Shown in pieces: positions 52,121-61,866 of a DNA stretch of 64,000 nt (its first letter is position 1; every line of letters starts with the position of its first letter). Made by a program: the position numbers and the translations under genes. The notes beneath the pieces were generated by a model that did no database searches, was not told where the DNA came from, and saw only the letters and a program-made list of their open reading frames with translations. The stretch is from contig NZ_CP159342.1 in the NCBI RefSeq assembly GCF_040499845.1, positions 682,001-746,000 on the forward strand, written 5' to 3'. The DNA comes from Micromonospora sp. CCTCC AA 2012012. Its GTDB lineage: Bacteria; Actinomycetota; Actinomycetes; Mycobacteriales; Micromonosporaceae.

Positions 52121-53719
52121 CTACCGCCGCCGTCGACCGTCGGCGCGGCGGGCCTGCTGCGCCCGCGCGGTCAGCTCGGCGGCGAGCGCCCACGCCTCGG
52201 CCACGTCCCGGTCGTGCGCGACCGCGCCGGCCCCGCCGGCCGTGTCGGCGTGCACGGTGGCCAGCCGCAGCCGGCGCTGCGCCGGCCCCTGGGTGACCCG
52301 CACGCTCTGGATCCGGGCGTACGGCACGATCGACAACTGCCGGGTGAGCAGGCCGGAGCGGGCCGCGAAGACCCGGTCGTCGAGCCCGGCCCCGATCGCC
52401 GCCCGGCTCAGCGGGCGCAGCCAGCGGGCCCGGGGCGGTGGGGGAGTCAGCGGCAGCGCGCCCAGCCACACCCCCGGCAGCACCTCCGCGACGATCCGTT
52501 CGCCGGTCGACAGGTCACCGACCGGCAGCAGCCGGTCCGGCCGGTTCCGGTCGTCCGGTTCGCCGCCCGAATAGCCGGCCACCTCCAGCCGCAGCCGCAG
52601 CCAGCCCTTCATCCGCCACAGCAGCGGCCAGGTCACGCCCACCGTCTGCACCCGGTCCAGCGGCACGGTCTGCGCCCGGGTCTCCAGCAGCCCGTTGCGG
52701 ACCCGGAGGATGTCGGCGTCCCGGTCGAGGCGGAACCCCCAGTCGTCGAGGACCCGGCGGACCGGTTGCAGCACGACCCCGGCCATCGCGGTCACCGTGC
52801 TGGCGACGGCGATGAACGACCAGGAGCCCTCGGAGAGGAACTGCGCCACCACGAACGCCACGCCGAACGGCAGCAGGAACGCCTGCGGGGTGAGCAGCTG
52901 GCTGACCAGCAGGTCGACGTTGCGTACGGTGTGCAGCCGGTGGCCGGTCGGCGGCGGCGCGGGCGGTTGGTCCGCGGTCGGCGGGGCGGCCTCCGGGGTG
53001 CCCGAGGTGCGACCGGCGACGACGAGCAGCCGCTCCCGCAGCGCGGTCGCCTCGGCCACCCCCAGGTACGCCAGCGGCGCCTCGGTACGACCCCCGCCGA
53101 CCACCTCCAGCCGCAGCTCGGCCAGGCCGGTGAGCTGGGCGAGCAGCGGTCGTACCACCTCGACCGCCTGGAGCCGTTCCAGCGGGATCGCCCGGGTACG
53201 CCGCCAGAGCAGCCCCTCGTGCACCCGCAGCTCCCGGCCCACCACGTGGTAGCCGGTGTTGTACCAGCTGATCACCGCGAGCACGGTCGCGCCGAGGGCG
53301 AGCACCCCCACCAGGACGGCGAACCAGCCGAAGCCGACCCGGGACAGCGTCGACCAGGACAGGCCGGCGACCACCACGGCGAGGGACTTCGCGCCGTGCA
53401 GCGCGGGGCTCAACGGGTGCAGCCGCTGCCGGGGCTCCTCGACCGGCGGTGGGCCGGGCAGCCCCGGCCAACCCGTCGGGTGCCAGGCCGCCGGACCGGT
53501 GGCATCGGGCGGCCCCGGCCGACCGGTCGGGTGCCAGGGCGGCGCCGGACCGGTGGCACCGGGCGGAACGGGCCAGGCCGCTCCGGGCGGCGCCGGCCAG
53601 GCCGGAGGTGGGTGCGGGCCGGTGGCACCGGGCGGGACCGGCCAGGGCGCTTCCGGTGTCGCCGGCCACGGCGCCGGTGCGGGCTGGTCCGGCGGTGGGC
53701 CGGTGGGGCCGTCGCTCAC
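52121..53719 (-). CDS. Bacterial-PH (DUF304/YdbT-like) membrane protein
   Basis: A 532-residue protein. The first 100 residues are a low-complexity Pro/Gly/Trp-rich region (WPVPPGATGP repeats). Then come pairs of membrane helices, each followed by a bacterial-PH domain (RAIPLERLQAVEVVRPLL, QTVPLDRVQTVGVTWPLL and LSIVPYARIQSVRVTQGP). It is the YdbT partner of the upstream YdbS-like gene, joined by an ATGA overlap. Function in the membrane is unknown; family members are linked to envelope stress and antibiotic tolerance. Confidence 0.87.
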   Translation of the reverse strand: MSDGPTGPPPDQPAPAPWPATPEAPWPVPPGATGPHPPPAWPAPPGAAWPVPPGATGPAPPWHPTGRPGPPDATGPAAWHPTGWPGLPGPPPVEEPRQRLHPLSPALHGAKSLAVVVAGLSWSTLSRVGFGWFAVLVGVLALGATVLAVISWYNTGYHVVGRELRVHEGLLWRRTRAIPLERLQAVEVVRPLLAQLTGLAELRLEVVGGGRTEAPLAYLGVAEATALRERLLVVAGRTSGTPEAAPPTADQPPAPPPTGHRLHTVRNVDLLVSQLLTPQAFLLPFGVAFVVAQFLSEGSWSFIAVASTVTAMAGVVLQPVRRVLDDWGFRLDRDADILRVRNGLLETRAQTVPLDRVQTVGVTWPLLWRMKGWLRLRLEVAGYSGGEPDDRNRPDRLLPVGDLSTGERIVAEVLPGVWLGALPLTPPPPRARWLRPLSRAAIGAGLDDRVFAARSGLLTRQLSIVPYARIQSVRVTQGPAQRRLRLATVHADTAGGAGAVAHDRDVAEAWALAAELTARAQQARRADGRRRR

Positions 53720-54258
53720 AGGCCCTCCGCCCGGTCCTCACCGAGGGCGGTGAGGCGGTCCCGCAGCCGGGACGCCTCCGCCGGGCGCAGACCGGGCACC
53801 CGCGCGTCGCTGGCCGCCGCGGCCGTGTGCAGCTGCACGGTGGCCAGGTCGAAGGCGCGCTCCAGCGGCCCCGCGCTGACGTCGACGAACTGCATCCGGG
53901 AGTACGGGACGATGGAGAGCCGCCGCACCAGCAGCCCCTGCCGGACCAGCAGGTCGTCCTCGCGCTCGGCGTAGCCCCAGGCGTGGACCGCGCGGATGAT
54001 GGTGACCGCCCGCCAGCCGGCCAGCAGCAGGACCAGTCCGAGCGCGGCACCGAAGCCCCACATTCCGCTGACCGCCCAGCCGACCGCGAGCCCGAGCAGG
54101 ACGACGGCGAGCAGCACGCCCAGCCGGATCAGCTCCACCCAGATCAGGTCGGTGGAGATGCGCTGCCAGTGGACGGTGTCCGGCCACGGTTCCAGCGGGT
54201 GGGCGGGCGGCGGCCCGGGGTGGTCCTCGGCGGGCACCGGTCCGCTGCGCTCGTTCAC
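53716..54258 (-). CDS. Bacterial-PH (YdbS-like) membrane protein
   Basis: A 180-residue protein with two membrane helices near 40-85 and a PH-like domain starting at LLVRQGLLVRRLSIVPYSRMQFVDVSAGPL. It forms the usual YdbS-YdbT pair with the next gene. GTG at VNERSG overlaps the upstream zinc-ribbon-like gene by 4 bp, so three genes are coupled. Confidence 0.87.
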   Translation of the reverse strand: MNERSGPVPAEDHPGPPPAHPLEPWPDTVHWQRISTDLIWVELIRLGVLLAVVLLGLAVGWAVSGMWGFGAALGLVLLLAGWRAVTIIRAVHAWGYAEREDDLLVRQGLLVRRLSIVPYSRMQFVDVSAGPLERAFDLATVQLHTAAAASDARVPGLRPAEASRLRDRLTALGEDRAEGL

Positions 54259-54485
54259 CCTTCGAGGTTAGGCGATCCGGGCAGCGGTGCCACCTCGCGC
54301 AGGAAGCCGCGTGCGCCGAGGAAGTCGCCGAGGGATTCCCGGTGGTCGGGACAGGCCAGCCAGGTCTTGCGCCGGTCGGCGTCGTGCAGGCGGGGATTGT
54401 TCCAGCGCAGTGCCCAGACGGCGGGCGCGCGGCACCCGCGCGCCGAACAGATCGGCGCCTCGTCGGCAGGGGTGGAGGAGGTCAT
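54255..54485 (-). CDS. Small Cys-rich conserved protein
   Basis: A 76-residue protein with ICSARGCRA, WLACPDHRESL and a C-terminal FLGARGFLREV. Three Cys and one His could form a zinc-ribbon-like site. It is common in actinomycetes beside the bacterial-PH pair; its role is unknown. It leads the three-gene set and overlaps the next by 4 bp. Confidence 0.75.
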   Translation of the reverse strand: MTSSTPADEAPICSARGCRAPAVWALRWNNPRLHDADRRKTWLACPDHRESLGDFLGARGFLREVAPLPGSPNLEG

Positions 54486-54760
54486 CCGGGCGAGTCTAGG
54501 CCGCGGAGAGAGGAGTTTGAGCGCCGGGCGACCACGGGGGGAGCCGCCCGGCGACGGGGTGAATCGTACACACGCCGGCCCCCTTCCTGTCCACCCGTGT
54601 TCTCCGCTTTTCTGCGCGGCGACGCGGCGTGTCCTGCGCGCGGCGACGCGCGGCGACCCGGCGTGGCGAAAATCGGCTTCTCACCACCTCGGCACTCAGC
54701 CGGGCATGACAGTCTTGACACGCACCACACCGCGACGATCGATCATGCTGTGGAGGACCG

Positions 54761-55855
54761 GTGGCCCAGCCGACCACGCCCGACGCCCCGACCCCGACCG
54801 AGGCCCCGCCGCCCGCCGTGACCACCCCCGCCGAGGACGCCACCCTGCTGGAGCGGGCGTTGTTCGAGATCAAACGGGTGATCGTCGGGCAGGACCGGAT
54901 GGTCGAGCGGATGTTCGTGGCGCTGCTCGCCCGCGGGCACTGCCTGCTGGAGGGGGTGCCCGGCGTGGCGAAGACGCTCGCCGTGGAGACCCTCGCACGG
55001 GTGGTCGGTGGGTCCTTCGCCCGGGTGCAGTTCACCCCCGACCTGGTGCCCGCCGACATCATGGGCACCCGCATCTACCGGCAGTCGAGCGAGAAGTTCG
55101 ACGTGGAGCTGGGCCCGGTCTTCGTCAATTTCCTGCTCGCCGACGAGATCAACCGCGCGCCGGCCAAGGTGCAGTCGGCGCTGCTGGAGGTGATGAGCGA
55201 GCGTCAGGTGTCGATCGGTGGGGAGACCCACCGGGTGCCGGACCCGTTCCTGGTGATGGCGACGCAGAACCCGATCGAGCAGGAGGGCGTCTATCCGCTG
55301 CCGGAGGCGCAGCGGGACCGCTTCCTGATGAAGATCGTGGTGGGCTACCCGACCGACGCCGAGGAGCGGGAGATCGTCTACCGGATGGGCGTCGCCGCGC
55401 CCGAGCCGGCGCCGGTGTTCAGCACCCCCGACCTGATCGCCCTCCAGCGCAAGGCCGACCAGGTCTTCGTGCACAACGCGCTGGTCGACTACGCGGTCCG
55501 GCTGGTGCTGGCCACCCGGGCCCCGGCCGAGCACGGCATGCCGGACGTCGCGCAGCTCATCCAGTACGGCGCGAGCCCGCGCGCCTCGCTCGGCCTGGTC
55601 CGGGCCACCCGGGCGTTGGCGCTGCTGCGCGGCCGGGACTACGCCCTGCCGCAGGACGTGCAGGACATCGCCCCGGACATCCTGCGTCACCGGCTGGTGC
55701 TCAGCTATGACGCGCTCGCCGACGACGTGCCGGCCGACCACATCGTGCACCGGGTGATGTCCACCATCCCGCTGCCCGCCGTCGCGCCCCGGCAGCAGGC
55801 CAGCCCCGTCCCGGCCGTACCCCCGGGCGGCGGTTGGCCCGGGCAGCGGCCGTGA
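54761..55855 (+). CDS. MoxR-family AAA+ ATPase
   Basis: A 364-residue MoxR chaperone ATPase. The Walker A is EGVPGVAKTLA and the Walker B is LLADEINRAPAK, followed by sensor 1 VMATQNPIEQEG and the lid domain GASPRASLGLVRATRA. It heads a MoxR-DUF58-VWA operon, which usually helps assemble or activate metal- or envelope-associated proteins. GTG has GGAGG 5 bases upstream; a TTGACA at 54715 may be the -35 box. The C-terminal tail is Pro/Gly-rich. Confidence 0.93.
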   Translation: MAQPTTPDAPTPTEAPPPAVTTPAEDATLLERALFEIKRVIVGQDRMVERMFVALLARGHCLLEGVPGVAKTLAVETLARVVGGSFARVQFTPDLVPADIMGTRIYRQSSEKFDVELGPVFVNFLLADEINRAPAKVQSALLEVMSERQVSIGGETHRVPDPFLVMATQNPIEQEGVYPLPEAQRDRFLMKIVVGYPTDAEEREIVYRMGVAAPEPAPVFSTPDLIALQRKADQVFVHNALVDYAVRLVLATRAPAEHGMPDVAQLIQYGASPRASLGLVRATRALALLRGRDYALPQDVQDIAPDILRHRLVLSYDALADDVPADHIVHRVMSTIPLPAVAPRQQASPVPAVPPGGGWPGQRP

Positions 55856-56832
55856 GCCCACCGACCCGCCTGCCGGCCGCCGGTGAACGCTCCGGCGCCG
55901 CCCTGTCCCGGTTGCAGCTGCTGGTGACCCGCAAGCTCGACGGCCTGCTCCAGGGCGACTACGCCGGGCTGCTGCCCGGACCGGGCAGCGAGGCGGGGGA
56001 GTCCCGCGAGTACCGCCCCGGCGACGACGTCCGCCGGATGGACTGGCCGGTCACCGCCCGGACCACGATGCCGCACGTGCGGCGTACGGTGGCCGACCGG
56101 GAGCTGGAGACCTGGCTCGCGGTGGACCTCTCGGCCAGCCTCGACTTCGGCACCGGGCGGTGGCTCAAGCGGGACGTGGTGGTCGCCGCGGCGGCCGCCC
56201 TGACCCACCTGACCGTGCGCGGCGGCAACCGGATCGGCGCCGTCGTCGGCACCGGCCCTCCGGCGCCGGTACGCACCGGCCGGTGGCGCGCCGCCGCCCC
56301 GCCGCCCGGACCGGGCACCCTGCTGCGGCTGCCCGCCCGCTCCGGTCGCAAGGAGGCCCAGGGGCTGCTCCGGGCGATCGCCGAGGCGCAGATCCAGCCC
56401 GGGCGCAGCGACCTCGGCGCCCTGGTCGACCTGCTGAACCGGCCGCCGCGCCGACGGGGCGTGGCGGTGGTGATCTCCGACTTCCTCGCGCCGCCGCAGC
56501 AGTGGGGCCGGCCGCTGCGTAAGCTGCGGGTCCGGCACGACGTGCTGGCGATCGAGGTGGTCGACCCGCGTGAGCTGGAACTGCCCGACGTGGGGGTGCT
56601 GCCGGTGGTCGACCCGGAGACGGGGGAGCTGCACGAGGTGCAGACCGCCGACCCGCGGCTGCGCCGCCGGTACGCGGACGCGGCCGCCGCCCAGCGCGCC
56701 GCGATCTCCGCCGAGCTGCGCGCCGCCGGCGCCGGGCACCTGAGGCTGCGTACCGACCGAGACTGGCTGCTGGACATGGTGCGTTTCGTGGCCGCGCAGC
56801 GGCACGCCCGCACCCGAGGGACGACACGATGA
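55852..56832 (+). CDS. DUF58 protein of the MoxR operon
   Basis: A 326-residue protein. The DUF58 signature is present as REYRPGDDVRRMDWPVTAR, followed by a VWA-like fold (LAVDLSASLDFG, a metal-site-like DLSAS). It probably works with MoxR and the next VWA protein. GTG overlaps the MoxR stop (GTGA). The C-terminal stop overlaps the next start (ATGA). Confidence 0.93.
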   Translation: MSPPTRLPAAGERSGAALSRLQLLVTRKLDGLLQGDYAGLLPGPGSEAGESREYRPGDDVRRMDWPVTARTTMPHVRRTVADRELETWLAVDLSASLDFGTGRWLKRDVVVAAAAALTHLTVRGGNRIGAVVGTGPPAPVRTGRWRAAAPPPGPGTLLRLPARSGRKEAQGLLRAIAEAQIQPGRSDLGALVDLLNRPPRRRGVAVVISDFLAPPQQWGRPLRKLRVRHDVLAIEVVDPRELELPDVGVLPVVDPETGELHEVQTADPRLRRRYADAAAAQRAAISAELRAAGAGHLRLRTDRDWLLDMVRFVAAQRHARTRGTTR

Positions 56833-57779
56833 TCCGTTTTCTGCAACCGTGGTGGCTGCTGGCCGTGCTGCCGGTGCTCGCCCTCGCCGCCGCGTACGTC
56901 TGGCGGCAGCTGCACCGCCGGGCGTACGCCGTCCGGTTCAGCAACGTGGACCTGCTGCGGACCGTCGCGCCGAAGGGGTTGGGCTGGCGGCGGCACGCGG
57001 CGGCCACCGCCTTCCTGCTCTGCCTGCTGGTGCTCGCCACGGCGATGGCCCGCCCGGCGGTGGACACCAAGGAGCCGCTGGAGCGGGCCACCGTCATGCT
57101 CGCCATCGACGTGTCGCTCTCCATGCAGGCCGACGACGTGGCGCCGAACCGGCTGGAGGCGGCCCAGGAGGCGGCGAAGCAGTTCGTCGGTGAGCTGCCG
57201 GAGAGCTACAACCTGGGGCTGGTGTCGTTCGCGAAGTCGGCGAACGTGCTGGTGTCGCCGACCAAGGACCGGTCCGCGGTGACCACCGCGATCGACGGCC
57301 TGGTGCTGGCCGAGGCGACCGCCACCGGTGAGGCGGTCTTCACCTGCCTGGAGGCGATCCGGTCGGTGCCGGCGGACGGCGCGGCCGGCATCCCGCCGGC
57401 CCGGATCGTGCTGCTCTCCGACGGGTACCGCACGGCGGGGCGGTCGGTGGAGGAGGCGGCGGCGGCGGCCCAGGCGGCGAACGTGCCGGTTTCCACGATC
57501 GCGTTCGGCACCGACGCCGGGCAGGTGGACATCGGCGGCCAGCTCCAGCGGGTGCCGGTGGACCGGCTGGCGCTGGCGCAGCTCGCCGAGACCACCGAGG
57601 GGTTCTTCTACGAGGCGGCGTCGGTGAGCGAGCTGAAGCAGGTCTACCAGGACATGGGCAGCTCGATCGGGTTCCGCACCCAGCCGCGGGAGGTCACCCA
57701 GTGGTACGCGGGCATCGCGTTGCTGCTGGCGCTCTGCGCGGGCGGGCTGAGCCTGCTCTGGTCGTCCCGGCTGCTCTAG
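56829..57779 (+). CDS. VWA-domain membrane protein (BatA-like)
   Basis: A 316-residue protein with N-terminal helices near 6-25 and 57-75, a von Willebrand A domain whose MIDAS motif is AIDVSLSMQ, and a C-terminal membrane helix (YAGIALLLALCAGGLSLLW). It resembles BatA/BatB of the aerotolerance operons. The start overlaps the DUF58 stop by 4 bp, so the three genes are one operon. Confidence 0.93.
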   Translation: MIRFLQPWWLLAVLPVLALAAAYVWRQLHRRAYAVRFSNVDLLRTVAPKGLGWRRHAAATAFLLCLLVLATAMARPAVDTKEPLERATVMLAIDVSLSMQADDVAPNRLEAAQEAAKQFVGELPESYNLGLVSFAKSANVLVSPTKDRSAVTTAIDGLVLAEATATGEAVFTCLEAIRSVPADGAAGIPPARIVLLSDGYRTAGRSVEEAAAAAQAANVPVSTIAFGTDAGQVDIGGQLQRVPVDRLALAQLAETTEGFFYEAASVSELKQVYQDMGSSIGFRTQPREVTQWYAGIALLLALCAGGLSLLWSSRLL

Positions 57780-57801
57780 CGGCGGGGCGGGCCGGCGGTG
57801 T

Positions 57802-57888
57802 TCAGTGACCGCCGCCGGCCAGGACGAAGAGGACGGCCACCCAGACGGCGGCGAGGGTGAAGCCCAGCGGGGCGACGTAACGGCTCAT
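57802..57888 (-). CDS. 28-residue membrane microprotein
   Basis: MSRYVAPLGFTLAAVWVAVL continues FVLAGGGH: a single hydrophobic helix with short ends. GGAG lies 8 bases before the ATG. It is convergent with the VWA gene. The long hydrophobic core and the Shine-Dalgarno sequence favour a real peptide. Its function is unknown. Confidence 0.55.
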   Translation of the reverse strand: MSRYVAPLGFTLAAVWVAVLFVLAGGGH

Positions 57889-58320
57889 GGGACAGGCTCC
57901 GGTGGCGGCGGGGACGGTCCACGTCGGCGTACGGGGACCGGGGGGTGGATCAGGACGCGCACACACGAAGTCGTGACCGGGATGCTCCCCGGCCGCCCGG
58001 TGTCGGGCGGCGCAGCACGGTCACCCCGGACTGGAGCCGAGGGTGCCACGGTGGGGGGAGCGGAGCTGGGTCAGCTCACCTGCTGAGTCGTGGCTCAGCG
58101 GGGCTGACGATCGGCCCGGCCACGACTGGGAGGATCGCTATCTCGCACAGCGATCACCTCCAGCGGTCGGCGGGGCCCGGAGCGCGGGCGAACTGCGGCC
58201 CGGCAAACGCGGATCATCGTACACCGGGGGTGCGGCGACGGCGCACTCGGCCGGTCGGCCCGGTCGGACCCCACCTGGCGGCTGATCATGCCCGCCCGGC
58301 GGCGGTCCGACGGCATGCCG
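57889..58320. other. Gene-free spacer
   Basis: Between the microprotein and fabG, I see no convincing gene: open frames here lack a ribosome-binding site and have shadow-like composition. Several short dyads exist (for example GCTGGGTCAGC), but I cannot assign them to a known riboswitch or RNA class. Confidence 0.5.
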
Positions 58321-58354
58321 GCGTTAGCGCTTACCTACCGGTAACGCCTAGGCT
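58321..58354 (+). promoter_or_regulatory. Inverted repeat and -10 box before fabG
   Basis: GCGTTAGCG and CGGTAACGC form a 9-bp inverted repeat (one mismatch, 9-bp spacer), followed by TAGGCT (58349-58354), a fair -10 box. The repeat overlaps the expected -35 region, so a repressor of the fabG-inhA operon could bind here. Confidence 0.5.
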
Positions 58355-58379
58355 CGCCACCGACCGAGAGATCAGCTGA

Positions 58380-59099
<720 letters not shown>

Positions 59100-59119
59100 G
59101 AAAGACGGAGGTTCTGCAA

Positions 59120-59887
59120 ATGTCCGGACTGCTCGCCGGTAAGCGGCTGCTGGTCACCGGCGTCATCACCGACGCCTCGATCGCCTTCTCGGTGGCGAAG
59201 CTCGCCCAGGAGAACGGCGCGCAGGTCGTGCTCACCGGCTACGGCCGGCTCTCCCTGGTCGAGCGGATCGCCAAGCGGCTGCCCGAGGCGGCCCCGGTGA
59301 TCGAGCTCGACGTGACGAACCCGGAGCACCTCGCCGGCCTCGCCGACAAGGTGCGCGAGCACGTCGACGGCCTCGACGGGGTGGTCCACTCGATCGGCTT
59401 CGCCCCGCAGAGCTGCCTCGGCGGCGGGTTCCTCGACGCCCCCTGGGAGGACGTGGCGACCGCCGTCCAGGTCTCCACGTACTCCTACAAGTCCCTCGCG
59501 ATGGCCGCGCTGCCGCTGATGTCCGCCGGCGGCGCGGTGGTCGGCCTGACCTTCGACGCCACCAAGGCCTGGCCGGTCTACGACTGGATGGGCGTGGCCA
59601 AGGCCGGGCTGGAGTCCGCCTCCCGCTACCTGGCGCTGCACCTGGGCAAGCAGGGCATCCGGAGCAACCTGGTCGCCGCCGGGCCGCTGCGCACCATCGC
59701 CGCGAAGTCGATCCCCGGCTTCGACCAGTTCGAGGACGCCTGGACCGAGCGGGCCCCGTTGGGCTGGAGCCTCACCGACCAGGAGCCGGCCGCCCGCGCC
59801 TGCCTGGCGTTGCTCTCCGACTGGTTCCCGGCCACCACCGGCGAGATCGTCCACGTCGACGGCGGCTACCACGCCATCGGCGCCTGA
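59120..59887 (+). CDS. inhA: Enoyl-ACP reductase InhA/FabI
   Basis: A 255-residue NADH-dependent enoyl-ACP reductase, last step of fatty acid elongation and homolog of the isoniazid target. VTGVITDASIAFSVA is the cofactor loop, HSIGFAP holds the InhA-type serine, and YDWMGVAKAGL holds the catalytic Tyr and Lys. ATG is 20 bp after the fabG stop. GGAGG lies 7 to 8 bases upstream. A hairpin follows, so the next gene may be separately transcribed. Confidence 0.95.
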   Translation: MSGLLAGKRLLVTGVITDASIAFSVAKLAQENGAQVVLTGYGRLSLVERIAKRLPEAAPVIELDVTNPEHLAGLADKVREHVDGLDGVVHSIGFAPQSCLGGGFLDAPWEDVATAVQVSTYSYKSLAMAALPLMSAGGAVVGLTFDATKAWPVYDWMGVAKAGLESASRYLALHLGKQGIRSNLVAAGPLRTIAAKSIPGFDQFEDAWTERAPLGWSLTDQEPAARACLALLSDWFPATTGEIVHVDGGYHAIGA

Positions 59888-59893
59888 GCAGTC

Positions 59894-59928
59894 GAGCGGG
59901 GCCCCGGCGCAGCGCCGGGACCCCGCTC
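59894..59928 (+). terminator. Hairpin after inhA
   Basis: GAGCGGGGCCCCGGCG, loop CAG, CGCCGGGACCCCGCTC: a 16-bp stem with one mismatch, between inhA and the ferrochelatase gene on the same strand. Confidence 0.7.
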
Positions 59929-59988
59929 GCCGCACCGCACCCCGGGGGCGTCGCGCGCCCGTGATCCGCGGCGGGGAAGAATAGGCCC

Positions 59989-61020
59989 ATGGCGTACGAC
60001 GCGTTGGTGCTGGTCTCCTTCGGTGGTCCGGAACGGCCCGAAGATGTGATGCCCTTCCTCCAGAACGTGACCCGGGGGCGGGGCGTCCCGCCCGAGCGGC
60101 TGGCCGAGGTCGCCGAGCACTACCTGCACTTCGGCGGGGTCTCCCCGATCAACGAGCAGTGCCGGGAGCTGCTGGCCGCGATCCGGGCGGACTTCGCCGC
60201 CAACGGCGTGGACCTGCCGGTCTACTGGGGCAACCGCAACTGGGACCCGATGCTCGCCGACACCGTGGCGCAGATGCGCGACGACGGGGTGCGGCGGGCG
60301 CTCGCCTTCGTCACCAGCGCGTACGGCGGCTACTCCTCCTGCCGGCAGTACCAGGAGGACATCGCCAAGGCCCGGGCGGCGGTCGGCGCGGACGCCCCGG
60401 TGATCGAGAAGCTGCGCCAGTTCTGGGACCACCCCGGCTTCGTCGAGCCGCACGCCGACGCGGTCCGCGCGGCCCTCGCGCAGCTCGACCCGGCGCGACG
60501 GGACAGCACCCGACTGGTCTTCACCGCGCACTCCATCCCCACCTCGATGGCGGCCACCGCGGGTCCGCACGGCGGCCGGTACACCGCCCAGCTGGAGGAG
60601 ACCGCCCGGTTGGTGCACGCCGCCGCCGCGCCCGACCTGCCGTACGACCTGGTCTGGCAGAGCCGCTCCGGCCCGCCGCAGGTGCCGTGGCTGGAGCCGG
60701 ACATCAACGACCACCTGACCGCGCTGGCCGGGCAGGGCGTGACCGGTGTGGTGGTCAGCCCGATCGGCTTCGTCTCCGACCACCTGGAGGTGGTCTGGGA
60801 CCTGGACACCGAGGCGCTGGAGACGGCCAAGCAGCTCGGCCTGGACTTCGTCCGGGCCGGCACCCCGGGCACCGATCCGCGTTTCGTGACCATGGTCCGC
60901 GAGCTGGTGACCGAGCGCACCACGCCGGACGGGGAGCGGCTGCGCCGCCGCTGCGGCGAGCTGCCGATGTGGGACACCTGCCCCACCCCGTGCTGCGTGC
61001 CGCCGGCCCGCCGGCCCTGA
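59989..61020 (+). CDS. hemH: Coproporphyrin ferrochelatase
   Basis: A 343-residue ferrochelatase that inserts iron into coproporphyrin III in the actinobacterial heme route (CpfC/HemH). It has LVSFGGPERPEDV, the conserved His in FTAHSIPTSMA, and GFVSDHLEVVWDLD with the catalytic Glu. A cysteine in SSCRQY plus the tail CGELPMWDTCPTPCC could hold a [2Fe-2S] cluster, as in the mycobacterial enzyme. It follows fabG-inhA as in Mycobacterium. The ATG has GGGGAAG about 9 bases upstream. Confidence 0.93.
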   Translation: MAYDALVLVSFGGPERPEDVMPFLQNVTRGRGVPPERLAEVAEHYLHFGGVSPINEQCRELLAAIRADFAANGVDLPVYWGNRNWDPMLADTVAQMRDDGVRRALAFVTSAYGGYSSCRQYQEDIAKARAAVGADAPVIEKLRQFWDHPGFVEPHADAVRAALAQLDPARRDSTRLVFTAHSIPTSMAATAGPHGGRYTAQLEETARLVHAAAAPDLPYDLVWQSRSGPPQVPWLEPDINDHLTALAGQGVTGVVVSPIGFVSDHLEVVWDLDTEALETAKQLGLDFVRAGTPGTDPRFVTMVRELVTERTTPDGERLRRRCGELPMWDTCPTPCCVPPARRP

Positions 61021-61050
61021 GCCCACCCCCGACACCCCCTGGGACCCCTG

Positions 61051-61830
61051 ATGCGTGAACGCAAGCCGGTGCAGAGCTGGCTCACCGACATGGACGGCGT
61101 GCTGGTGCACGAGGGCCAGCCGGTGCCCGGCGCGCCGGAGTTCGTCAAGCGACTCCGCGCGTCCGGCAAGCCGTTCCTGGTGCTGACCAACAACTCGATC
61201 TACACCCCGCGCGACCTCCAGGCCCGGCTGGTCCGGATGGGGCTGGACGTGCCGGAGGAGGCGATCTGGTCGTCCGCGCTGGCCACCGCCAAGTTCCTCG
61301 ACGACCAGCGGCCGGGCGGCACCGCGTACGTGATCGGGGAGGCCGGCCTGACCACCGCCCTGCACGCGGTGGGGTACGTGCTGACCGACTTCGACCCCGA
61401 CTACGTGGTGCTGGGGGAGACCCGCACCTACAGCTTCGAGGCGATCACCAAGGCGGTCCGGCTGATCAACGACGGGGCCCGGTTCATCTGCACCAACCCC
61501 GACGTGACCGGCCCCTCGGTCGAGGGCGCGCTGCCGGCCGCCGGCTCGGTCGCCGCGATGATCTCCAAGGCGACCGGGGTGGAGCCGTACTTCGTCGGCA
61601 AGCCCAACCCGATGATGATGCGGTCGGCGTTGAACACCATCAACGCGCACTCGGAGACTACCGCCATGATCGGCGACCGGATGGACACCGACATCCTCTG
61701 CGGGCTGGAGGCCGGGTTGGAGACCATCCTGGTGCTGACCGGGATCAGCAGCCGCACCGAGGCGGAGCGCTACCCGTACCGGCCGTCGCGCATCGTCGAC
61801 TCGGTGGCCGACCTGATCGACGAGGTCTGA
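61051..61830 (+). CDS. HAD-IIA phosphatase (NagD-like)
   Basis: A 259-residue HAD phosphatase of subfamily IIA. Motif I is WLTDMDGVLVH, motif II VLTNNS, the lysine is in FVGKPNPMMM and motif IV is MIGDRMDTDI. It is like NagD and phosphoglycolate phosphatases and removes phosphate from a small metabolite. It lies 30 bp after hemH on the same strand. Confidence 0.92.
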   Translation: MRERKPVQSWLTDMDGVLVHEGQPVPGAPEFVKRLRASGKPFLVLTNNSIYTPRDLQARLVRMGLDVPEEAIWSSALATAKFLDDQRPGGTAYVIGEAGLTTALHAVGYVLTDFDPDYVVLGETRTYSFEAITKAVRLINDGARFICTNPDVTGPSVEGALPAAGSVAAMISKATGVEPYFVGKPNPMMMRSALNTINAHSETTAMIGDRMDTDILCGLEAGLETILVLTGISSRTEAERYPYRPSRIVDSVADLIDEV

Positions 61831-61834
61831 TCCG

Positions 61835-61864
61835 GGGCCGGGCCGGCACCCGCCGGCCCGGCCC
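61835..61864. terminator. Bidirectional hairpin terminator
   Basis: GGGCCGGGCCGGC, loop ACCC, GCCGGCCCGGCCC: perfect 13-bp stem between the NagD-like gene and the convergent hypothetical. Confidence 0.8.
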
Positions 61865-61866
61865 GC

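Noticed and set aside
54486..54760. Short frames before the MoxR gene
   Set aside because: Composition is shadow-like and a -35-like TTGACA lies here, so it reads as a promoter region.
57805..58086. Plus-strand frame between the VWA gene and fabG
   Set aside because: Shadow composition, no ribosome-binding site, and it overlaps the more plausible membrane microprotein.
57889..58320. Possible riboswitch or ncRNA upstream of fabG
   Set aside because: No match to a known riboswitch consensus that I can recognise; dyads are short and ordinary for this GC content.
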